Source: Akkermansiaceae bacterium (lineage in GTDB: Bacteria; Verrucomicrobiota; Verrucomicrobiia; Verrucomicrobiales; Akkermansiaceae). Taken from it: 64,000 nucleotides of DNA. Below, in pieces: positions 51,397-59,797 of this stretch. The stretch is taken from contig CAJJBR010000014.1 in NCBI GenBank assembly GCA_905182475.1, positions 1 to 64,000 of the forward strand, given 5' to 3'. The position numbers and the translations under genes were made by a program. Position 1 is the stretch's first letter; each line of letters begins with the position of its first letter. The notes below the pieces were generated by a model. The model ran no database searches, had not been told where the DNA came from, and saw only the letters and a program-made list of their open reading frames with translations.

Positions 51397-51793
51397 GGAT
51401 TAACTTTATGGTCTGTGGGGATTATCGGTTAGGGAGGGGATTGGCAAGCATTCGAAGAGAAAAAGTTGTTTTTTTAGCTGATATTCAGGAGATCCTAAAT
51501 TCTCTGTCAGGGCACTAGGACCACATCGGACGCGGTTACCGAGCGGCTGGAGAAGGAATTTTTTCCCGAGTTCCTCGCGCGTACATCCCTCAATCTCCAT
51601 CACGGAGAGTGGCCAGGTAGAATAGAGGGGGAAATCCTTAAAATCCCTGGTCAAGGGCTTCGCGTTTTCAATCGTCTTCATCTACGTGCTAATTGCCATC
51701 CCGCTAAGGAGTTATACTGGCGCGCATTGGGATTTGTGATTTGGCGCTTCCGAAAACGGCGGAATTTCAGCTTTGAATTTTAGGTCCTCCTCG

Positions 51794-51974
51794 CTGTAGG
51801 CGAGATGCAACAACAGCATGGGGCTCTAGCCCCATGAACTTCCCAAACCAAGCCCATGGGTGCTGAATGCACGCGGGAAATGCACAACCATCCACCGTGA
51901 CTACAGCACGGGCATTGCCTGGAACATAGTTCATGGAGCTGAACCCCCATGCTGTTGTTGCGCCCTGCCTACAG
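51794..51974. repeat. 181-bp element with 46-bp imperfect terminal inverted repeats (38/46 identical)
   Basis: CTGTAGGCGAGATGCAACAACAGCATGGGGCTCTAGCCCCATGAAC ... GTTCATGGAGCTGAACCCCCATGCTGTTGTTGCGCCCTGCCTACAG. Confidence 0.85.
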
Positions 51975-51994
51975 CAGATTTTTCACAAGAGGTG

Positions 51995-52425
51995 AAGCGC
52001 GGCGGTATATCTGAAACCGCTGATCATCATGTCGATCATTCCTTTCGGAATCATCGGTGCACTCATGGGACACTACTTGATGGGTATCGATCTATCGATT
52101 CTCTCGGTCTTCGGCATACTCGCGCTTTCCGGTGTGGTGGTGAACGATTCCCTAGTCCTCGTCTGCGCGGTAAACGATCTTCAGGATGAAGGGGAATCCC
52201 TCCTCGAAGCAGTCTCCCGCGGCCGGGGTGAACCGGTTCCGCGCCATCCTCCTCACCTCGCTGACCACATTCTTTGGCCTAGCCCCGCTTCTTTTGGAAA
52301 AGGAAGTCCAGGCGCAATTTCTCAAGCCCATGGCCACATCTCTCGCCTTCGCCACCGTCATCTCCTTCCTGTGTTCATCATCATCATCATCATCAACGAT
52401 GTGCGTAAGGGGTTCAGAAAATACC
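51995..52425 (+). pseudogene. C-terminal fragment of an RND efflux transporter with two frameshifts
   Basis: YLKPLIIMSIIPFGIIGALMGHYLMGIDLSILSVFGILALSGVVVNDSLVLV / [47 protein letters not shown] / [20 protein letters not shown] in alternating frames. Confidence 0.88.
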
Positions 52426-52461
52426 TAGGTCTGGAAAAGGTGCCGATGCAGTAGGATAAGA

Positions 52462-52527
52462 ATGGAGCGCGGACTTTAGTCCGCAGGCAGTGCAAAGGTG
52501 GCCTGCGGACTAAAGTCCGCGTTCCAT
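52462..52527. repeat. 66-bp hairpin element, 27-bp arms (26/27), each arm carrying its own palindrome
   Basis: ATGGAGCGCGGACTTTAGTCCGCAGGC ... GCCTGCGGACTAAAGTCCGCGTTCCAT. Confidence 0.9.
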
Positions 52528-52609
52528 CCGCAGGAGGAAAGGAACCGCGATTTAGAAATCGCGACTGCAACCGGAAAGAGCTTCGTTGGGGTTGTCGCCG
52601 ATTCCGTCT

Positions 52610-52765
52610 TTACCGAAATCTGAATCCAATGCCGGCGAGCGGCGCAAAAACAGTAATCACGCAAAGGGTTTTGAAGCGGACGAGTCGATACACTCCATAT
52701 CCGAAAGCGAACACGAGTCCGAATTTTGCGAACTGACTCAACGCGATTTGAACAACCTCAGGCAT
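52610..52765 (-). CDS. Small hydrophobic 51-aa ORF directly downstream of vapC (not in supplied track)
   Basis: MPEVVQIALSQFAKFGLVFAFGYGVYRLVRFKTLCVITVFAPLAGIGFRFR*, start 5 nt after vapC stop. Confidence 0.45.
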   Translation of the reverse strand: MPEVVQIALSQFAKFGLVFAFGYGVYRLVRFKTLCVITVFAPLAGIGFRFR

Positions 52766-52770
52766 GGCAG

Positions 52771-53187
52771 TTAGTCGAGAAACGGATTCACAATCCGCAA
52801 GTGCCCGAAGCTCCGCCCGTGCTGCAAATCCTCCGAGTAAAGTATACCCACACCGCTCTCCAGCGCCGCCGCCAGAATCAGGCAGTCATAGAAGCGGTAT
52901 TGGGTTTCCACATGGAGTTGGATGGCTTTTTTGTATAGCGCGGGGTTTGGGAAAGCTTGGCAATGAGGCCATAGAACCTCCTCCAAAAAAAGATCTAGAA
53001 ATTCCGGTTTCAACGGCACTTTGAATTTATGAAGCCCGACCGTTGAAAATTCTTGGATTACCTGCCAGCTAATCGCCCAAGGCGAGTCCGGTTTTATCAG
53101 CGAAAGGGCAATATCGCGTTTTTTGGGGATTTCCTTCTCGAACGCGTAAACTAGAATGTTCGTATCAAGGAAGTGGTCAGCGCTCAT
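52771..53187 (-). CDS. PIN-domain toxin (VapC-like)
   Basis: HFLDTNILVYAFEKE...ALSLI; FYDCLILAAALESGVGILYSEDLQHG. Confidence 0.92.
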   Translation of the reverse strand: MSADHFLDTNILVYAFEKEIPKKRDIALSLIKPDSPWAISWQVIQEFSTVGLHKFKVPLKPEFLDLFLEEVLWPHCQAFPNPALYKKAIQLHVETQYRFYDCLILAAALESGVGILYSEDLQHGRSFGHLRIVNPFLD

Positions 53188-53395
53188 TCATTTCCTCTCT
53201 TGTGAATGGTCCGCCCGCATTGAACTCAGACATGCGGCGGATCACCTCGTCCGCCCGTTTCAGCGCCTCGTCACGTTGGGCGATTTCCTCCAACCATTCT
53301 CGGAAAAGAGCGTTTAGCGAGGTCTTGCGTTTCCGCGCTTCGGCTCGAGCCATCTCGATGAGGTTCTCATCCGCACTGAGAGTGATGTTTTTCAT
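53177..53395 (-). CDS. Ribbon-helix-helix type antitoxin (VapB-like)
   Basis: MKNITLSADENLIEMARAEARKRKTSLNALFREWLEE; overlaps toxin start. Confidence 0.85.
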   Translation of the reverse strand: MKNITLSADENLIEMARAEARKRKTSLNALFREWLEEIAQRDEALKRADEVIRRMSEFNAGGPFTREEMNER

Positions 53396-53398
53396 ATT

Positions 53399-53424
53399 AC
53401 TAGAGTAGTGCGCACTACTCTAGT
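53399..53424. promoter_or_regulatory. Perfect 26-bp palindrome 3 bp upstream of antitoxin start; probable TA operator
   Basis: ACTAGAGTAGTGC|GCACTACTCTAGT. Confidence 0.8.
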
Positions 53425-53593
53425 GTGCAAGCAGTTCGTCGCCAATCGGATTTTAATTGAATCTTTCGGGTGAAAATTTGATTCGCGTCCATTGGCGTTC
53501 ATTCGCGGTTGAATCTTCAAAAACGAGGTGCTCTTGAAGCCATCATGATTATCCTTGCCCGCGCACAGGCCATCGGTTTTTCTTCGCACCTCC

Positions 53594-54734
53594 ATGTCCA
53601 CACTCCCTACCGCTGACCTCCTGGCGCTTGATACGGACGGCTTCCAGAGCCGCCTGTCAAAACTCAGGAGGTATCTTTGACGTTCCCGTTTTAGAAAATA
53701 AAATCCAAACGCTCGAAGAGGCGATGGGCGCTCCAGATTTCTGGGACGATACTGAAAAAGCCCGCACCATTTCCGAAGAGGCCGCGGGGATGAAAAAGAA
53801 GCTCGAAGCATTTTTTGATCTCGAAAGTCGCAGCAACGATGTCGTCGAAGGTGTGGCTCTGGCAAAAGAATTCGACGACGAGGAACTCGCCAAAGAAGCG
53901 ATCAACAGCGCAGCCAAGCTCGAAAAAGACATCCGTTCGTTCGAGCTCCTCACCCTTCTGAATCGGCCCAACGACGAGGCCAACTGTTACCTCGCCATCC
54001 AAGCGGGAGCCGGCGGCACCGAGGCCTGCGACTGGGCGCAGATGCTCCACCGCATGTATACCCGCTGGGCGGAGAGCAAGGGATTCAGCGTGGAAACCCT
54101 CGATTGGGAAGATGGCGATGGCGCTGGTCTCCGCTCCGCCACGGTCAAGATCATCGGCGAGAACGCCTTTGGCTTTCTTAAGAACGAACGCGGCGTCCAT
54201 AGACTCGTCCGCATCTCGCCATTCGATTCCGCAGGCAAACGCCACACCTCCTTCGCTTCGATCGACGCCACCCCGGAAGTGAACGACAAGATCGAGATCG
54301 AGATCGCCGATAAGGACGTGGAGATTAGCACGATGCGCTCCGGCGGCAAAGGCGGTCAGAACGTCAACAAAGTAGAGACCGCAGTGCTGTTGCGGCATCT
54401 TCCTTCCGGGATTCTGATCAAGTCCACCGCCTCCCGCACCCAAGGCGCGAACAAGATACTCGCCTTCCAGATCCTTAAAGCAAAACTCTTCCAGATCGAG
54501 GAAGACAAACGTTCCGCCGATGCCGAAGCCGTGTATGGCGAAAAGAGCGATGCCTCATGGGGAAGCCAAATCCGCTCCTATGTCTTCCAGCCCTACCAAA
54601 AAGTCCTCGACCTGCGCACCGGCGAGGAAAGCGGCAACATCCAAGACATCATGGACGGCGATATCGATGCCTTTATCGAAGCCAAGCTCCGCGGAAAAAT
54701 CCGGGTGAAAGGTGAGAAGGATAATGAGGATTGA
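53594..54734 (+). CDS. prfB: Peptide chain release factor 2 with programmed +1 frameshift
   Basis: ATG 53594 [28 protein letters not shown] then AGGAGGTATCTTTGAC; TGA at 53678-53680, continues [10 protein letters not shown]...; [13 protein letters not shown] motif. Confidence 0.96.
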
Positions 54735-55432
54735 TCAAGGAGGGGCTTTCCTCGATCCAATTTACAAGCCCTCTACTGTGCATCCAATCGGCGGATGGTA
54801 GAAAAGGTGGGTCATCAATATACAAAACATTACCGGTTCGGTTCCATTTGGTCGGAAAACAGTAGTCATGCTCTAGGCGGAATTGGTAGCCCTCTCGATG
54901 TCGGGGGTGGCGCAGTGGAACGGAGCCTACCCCGGGAACTCCGCCCCCGGATATCTCAACCCCAACGGGGTTGCGTCCGTTCGGGAATCAATCCCAGACG
55001 TATTTCCCGTCCCGCAATTCTGGATCGCGGAGGAAAAGAAGGCGTTCTTTGGTGGAATAAACCGTGTGGAACAGGATTCGCGACAGGGATTGGGGTCTGA
55101 AATATCTGTTGGATTTCCAGGCTAGTGTCGTGTAAAGCTTAAACTGTCAGATGAGTTTTGGTTGGGGTCTTGTGGTCAGGCTTCCGGTGGTCGCAGAGGT
55201 AGAGGTGGCTCGACGCTTTTTCCCAATAGCTGCGTTGCGCGACGAGTCGTGAATCTCGATTGCCTGCGCTTCACTCCGGCCAAGCCGGCGTGTGCCCACC
55301 TCCTCAGTAGGGCATGGTATGGTGGCTTTCACTGCCTCCTTGCGCCTTGCTCTTGGAAAAAATCGCTTTCGGCCATCCGTCAGATTAAGGTTTTCAGAAC
55401 CCTAGTTTTTTCCAAGTGCAGGAATTCTCCTT

Positions 55433-56830
55433 TTAGAATTCGGTTTCCGTGCCTAGTTCGCCGACGGTTACGTCAGCGCCCGTCTCTTTTAGAGCGGTCT
55501 GGAGAGCCTGGCCGGAGTCCGGTTCACCGTGGATGAGCCATGTTTTAGTTTTTGGTCCGGTGATTCTGCTGAAGTAATCGACGAGTTCCGAGTGGTCTGC
55601 GTGGCCGGAAAAGGAGTCTACGATCTCCACTGCGGCGTTTACACGGAAGGTGTCTCCAAGGATCTTTACTTCCTTTTTTCCATCGCGAATGCGACGCCCA
55701 AGTGTCCTTTCTGCGCAGTAGCCGACGAAGAGGATGGTGTTTTTGGAGTTTTCAATATTGTTCCGGAGGTGGTGCATGATGCGTCCTGCCTCGCACATCC
55801 CAGAAGCGGAAATGATGATGGCAACGCCTTCGAGTTCGTTGAGTGCTTTGGAACCTTTGACTGAGCGGATCAGGGTGAGATCTTCGAATCCGAAGGGGTT
55901 CTGTTTCTCGAATAGTGCGGCATAGACATCCTCGTTAAAGGAATCCGGATGGAGCCGGTAAATTTCGGTAGCGCTGACGGCGAGCGGGCTATCGACATAG
56001 ACGGGGATGGAAGGGAGTTCCTTGGCTAGGAACATTTCATTGAGCACGTAGAGGAGCTTTTGCGTCCGTTCTACGGCGAATGCGGGGATGAGAATTTTGC
56101 CTCCACGCTTCACTGCTTCTTTGATTACGCCGGCGAAATGGGTGTCGAAGCCTGGAGGTGCTTCGTGCTCACGGCCTCCGTAGGTGCTTTCCATGAGGAG
56201 AAAATCGACATCCTTGACAGTGACGGGATCGCGCAGGACTTCACTATCGCCACGCCCGACATCGCCGGAAAAGAGGAAGCGTTTCTTTTTCCCGTCGGCT
56301 TGATCAGTGACGTCGAGCACGACCTGGGCGGAGCCGAGAATGTGCCCGGCATCGAAGAAGGTGAGTTCCACTCCATCGCTGATTTGGAGTGGCCTGTCGT
56401 AGCCGAGTGTAACAAATTGGCGGAGGCTCTTTTCCGCATCCTGCTCGGTGTAGAGAGGCTCGGCTGTGTCGAGACCCTTGCGTTTGCGGTGCTTGTTGAG
56501 CCATTCGATATCGTGTTCTTGGATTCGTGCGGAATCGCGGAGCATGATCTGGCAGAGATCGCGCGTGGCGTGGGTGCTGAAAATGGTTCCGGCGAATCCC
56601 TTTTTGCAAAGGTTGGGAAGATTACCGCTGTGGTCGATATGGGCGTGGGAGAGGACTACTACATCCACAGATGCCGGATCGTAGTGCGGGAAGCAGCAGT
56701 TGATTTCGTAGGCGTCTTTGCGACGTCCTTGGTAGAGACCGCAGTCGAGGAGGATGCGTTTTCCATTTACTTCGAGAAGGTGTTGGGAGCCGGTGGTGGT
56801 GCCAGCAGCACCACAAAATTTGAGTTTCAT
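55433..56830 (-). CDS. MBL-fold/beta-CASP RNA metallo-hydrolase
   Basis: VVVLSHAHIDHSGNLPNL; ILFVGYCAERTLGRRI; VDSFSGHADHSELVDYFSRI. Confidence 0.92.
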   Translation of the reverse strand: MKLKFCGAAGTTTGSQHLLEVNGKRILLDCGLYQGRRKDAYEINCCFPHYDPASVDVVVLSHAHIDHSGNLPNLCKKGFAGTIFSTHATRDLCQIMLRDSARIQEHDIEWLNKHRKRKGLDTAEPLYTEQDAEKSLRQFVTLGYDRPLQISDGVELTFFDAGHILGSAQVVLDVTDQADGKKKRFLFSGDVGRGDSEVLRDPVTVKDVDFLLMESTYGGREHEAPPGFDTHFAGVIKEAVKRGGKILIPAFAVERTQKLLYVLNEMFLAKELPSIPVYVDSPLAVSATEIYRLHPDSFNEDVYAALFEKQNPFGFEDLTLIRSVKGSKALNELEGVAIIISASGMCEAGRIMHHLRNNIENSKNTILFVGYCAERTLGRRIRDGKKEVKILGDTFRVNAAVEIVDSFSGHADHSELVDYFSRITGPKTKTWLIHGEPDSGQALQTALKETGADVTVGELGTETEF

Positions 56831-56931
56831 TAGCAATCAGTCTCGCCCGGAGACAAATCGGAGCAATGAAATTCCGTTAGAGAGAAGTTCGAACCACGGA
56901 TTTCACAGATGGGCACGGATAAGAGAAAGAG

Positions 56932-57299
56932 CTAAGGGACTAGCGGTTTCCATTTCAAGGTGGCGAATTTAAAATTCACAAGAAGTGCGAGCCGGAGACC
57001 AGTTATTCCTAGGTAGCTAATCATCTGTGCGACGTGTGTATCGTTAAAATCCGAATCCATTTTAGTATCTACGGTTACAAGGCCATCACCAATGAGGTCT
57101 GGGATGAGAGTGTCCACGATCTCTCCAGCGTATCTCACATCGAAACGTTTCTGTTGTTCGACGGTATGACCAGGTGGCGAAGTTCGATCACGAGTGAGTT
57201 CTCATAAGCCTTTTCACTGAGACCGGGTTTCAAAACTTTCATTGAGCACCCGATAATCGACTCCGATTGAGCGCGATACAAAATCTTATCCGTGTCCAT
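56932..57299 (-). pseudogene. GxxExxY-domain protein with frameshift
   Basis: MDTDKILYRAQSESIIGCSMKVLKPGLSEKAYENSLVIELRH then shifts to GHTVEQQKRFDVRYAGEIVDTLIPDLIGDGLVTVDTKMDSDFNDTHVAQMISYLGITGLRLALLVNFKFATLKWKPLV. Confidence 0.85.
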
Positions 57300-58401
57300 C
57301 AGTGTGATCTGTGGTGATTTCAGTGGAGAGGGCTTTCCGGAACACCAGCGAGTCCCTTCCGCTCGCGAGAAGTTGTGCTTTGCGGGTCTCGGGGAGGGTT
57401 TGGGTTTCGGTCTGTGTGTAGCCGGCGCGTTTGAAGAAATCCGCAGCTCTGTTGGTGAGGGCGAAGACGTTGGGGATGTGTTTTTCGATGGCGAGTTGTT
57501 CTGCGTGCTCGACGAGTTCGTAGCCGTAGCCTCGGCCTTCGTGGGCTTGCTTGACATAGAGGCAGGCGACTTCCGCGCAGTTTTCGTCGGGATATTCGTG
57601 GAGTGCCAGGCAGCCGACGACGTTGTCATCGATGGTCATGACGTGGTAGTCCGAGATATTTAAATGGATGTCCTCGTAGTTGCGGGGGACGAGTTTGGTG
57701 CGGCGGACGACGCGGCCTATCATGCCGAGCAGTTCTGGGATGTCGTCTTCGCGGAGCTCACGGATGATTCGATAGCTGTCCGCGTGAACCATGGTGCCTA
57801 CACCTTCGTTGGAGAAAAGCTCATCGACGAGCACGCCCTGCTGGCGCCCGTTGAGGACGTGGACACGGGGGATGCCGCAGTTACAGGCTTCAGCGGCGGC
57901 GAGGAGAAGTTCGCGACCAGAGACGTTTTCCGATTTTAAAACAGATGGGACGTCGGCGGCGCGGATTGCATGCGCGGGCTGTCCGTTGACGAGGATGCTG
58001 TCTTGAAGGAGGGCGATAATTTTTGAAACTCCGACGAGTTTTCCAAAGTCCACAACTTCGGAATCAAGTGGGCCGATCCCTGATGCATCGATGACCGCGG
58101 ACTGCCCGCGCTGAAGGATTTCATTCACTTCACGGGCAGCGTGTTCATCTGAAATGGGCAGGCTAACACGGGCGGCCATGATTTCGCATTCGAGGGTCCA
58201 GTCGTAGAGATCCTTGAGATCGCCGCCGAGGACGCCGAGCACGAGCTTCACGCCGAGATCTTCGAGGACTGCGAGGTCGAGCAAGGTTTCCGCTACCGCG
58301 GGTTCGGGCAAAAGTCCTGCTTCGATGAGGACACAGAACACTTTTCCCCGGAATTGGGGGATGTATTGGAGAACGGCTCGCAAGTCACTTTTTTCGACCA
58401 C
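57286..58401 (-). CDS. Amino-acid N-acetyltransferase (ArgA-like, AAK plus GNAT)
   Basis: GNAT motif VACLYVKQAHEGRGYGYELVEHAEQLA; AAK-like N-terminus. Confidence 0.85.
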   Translation of the reverse strand: MVEKSDLRAVLQYIPQFRGKVFCVLIEAGLLPEPAVAETLLDLAVLEDLGVKLVLGVLGGDLKDLYDWTLECEIMAARVSLPISDEHAAREVNEILQRGQSAVIDASGIGPLDSEVVDFGKLVGVSKIIALLQDSILVNGQPAHAIRAADVPSVLKSENVSGRELLLAAAEACNCGIPRVHVLNGRQQGVLVDELFSNEGVGTMVHADSYRIIRELREDDIPELLGMIGRVVRRTKLVPRNYEDIHLNISDYHVMTIDDNVVGCLALHEYPDENCAEVACLYVKQAHEGRGYGYELVEHAEQLAIEKHIPNVFALTNRAADFFKRAGYTQTETQTLPETRKAQLLASGRDSLVFRKALSTEITTDHTDGHG

Positions 58402-58574
58402 GCGGCGATCCTATCGGTAAAATTCAAAATTCAAAATTTAAACTTCAAGTAAGATTGTAGATCGACGGTTTCCGGAGGGGGGGATCTTGGGCTTTGATGC
58501 CCTTATTTTACGATTTCCAATGCTGAAAGTCGCCTCTTCGAGTCCCGCAGGGATATCGTGAGTTTTAATGAACC

Positions 58575-58799
58575 TTAGGCGGAATCTGCGGTGACCACGG
58601 TGTGGTTTTCGTCGTGGGAGGATGCACGCCAGTTGCTGAAGCTGTCGATAGACCCGCCGCGGTCACGGAAGGACGCGGAAAACTGGGTAACGAAACCGGT
58701 TTTGAAACTTTCCTTCTCAGGTTCCGTTTTGACTGCGAGATATTGTGGATCAACAGGCACTCCGAGGGAGTTGAGCGTTTCCCAATCGATATCCGACAA
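58575..58799 (-). CDS. Small hypothetical protein
   Basis: 74-aa ORF with plausible composition; no recognised domain. Confidence 0.3.
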   Translation of the reverse strand: MSDIDWETLNSLGVPVDPQYLAVKTEPEKESFKTGFVTQFSASFRDRGGSIDSFSNWRASSHDENHTVVTADSA

Positions 58800-58929
58800 T
58801 GCCGAAGGATTTCCCCGGACGAGTGATGAAAATGTCGTTTTAGCGAAGGTTATATGGCTTGCTCATCCGCATTTTTGCAAGAAGCGAGAAAGAATGCGGA
58901 TGCTGCAGCGAGGGCAACGGTGATGGTTT

Positions 58930-59265
58930 TCAAGAGATGTAGGGAGGTAATTTAATATCTCCGTGAGGGTGTTCAAAGTCCGGTTCTTCTTCATCGTTGG
59001 AGACACGCTTGCAGCAGTCGCTTTTGCACAGGTAGTAAATACCCGCGCCTACTGCTCCGAGAAGGATGAGTCCGCCTCTGTAAGCCGACAGAGGATTGTC
59101 CCGGATGTGCCCGCATGTAGCGGAGCTGGGAAGCTGCAAATTCGCCGCCAGCGTGGATGCGATCCCTCCCGTAATCCGCGAGATCCCGAGCGCCATCAGG
59201 AATGGTGTGGCGGCCAGTGTGTGAAAACAGCGAGGCAACGTCGTGGCGGAGTTGCGAGATGTCAT
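58930..59265 (-). CDS. Hypothetical protein with TM segment and Cys pair
   Basis: GGLILLGAVGAGIYYLCKSDCCKRVSNDEEE. Confidence 0.4.
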   Translation of the reverse strand: MTSRNSATTLPRCFHTLAATPFLMALGISRITGGIASTLAANLQLPSSATCGHIRDNPLSAYRGGLILLGAVGAGIYYLCKSDCCKRVSNDEEEPDFEHPHGDIKLPPYIS

Positions 59266-59797
59266 CGCTGACGCAGTCTAGGTATTCTTTAGTGGATTGT
59301 TTTTTGACATGGTATCATGTGGTTGGTGCTATCGTGATCGGCAGTGTCGGTGACATAAAGGGCGCGCACTTTGAGCTCCCGTGCCTTTGCTGATACTACC
59401 AGCAGAACGAGGAATACGAAGAAGAGAATCTGTGCGATTCCTGATCCGGCACCTGCGATTTCGCCGAAACCGAGAACTCCCGCAACGCTGAAAAATGGAG
59501 TGCCCAGCTCAACTTAATTTGGGGTCTTTCAAATTGTCGGAGGTTTCATTTTTTACCTCAGGCCGACTTCCCTCAGCGATATAAACCCCTTTCTCGCGTG
59601 TAGAATACCAATGAGAAGCCCCCGGTGACCAAGGCTGAGTATGTTTTTTTCGATGGAAGTCATGATTTTGAGTCTCGAATAACGCGGAAATTCAGCGAGA
59701 GCGGGTGCATTATGCGCTTGGTAATTGAGCAAATGCCGCGCAGTCAATGAGAGGAATCGGGTGTTGGGAAGCAGAGCGCTTGCCGTATGATATCCCT

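Noticed and set aside
53678-53680. prfB as a pseudogene (internal TGA)
   Set aside because: CTTTGAC with upstream AGGAGG is the established RF2 autoregulatory frameshift.
53691-54443. 250-aa minus-strand ORF
   Set aside because: Antisense of prfB, which is strongly supported; no recognisable domain.
56060-56833. 257-aa plus-strand ORF
   Set aside because: Shadow of the beta-CASP hydrolase.
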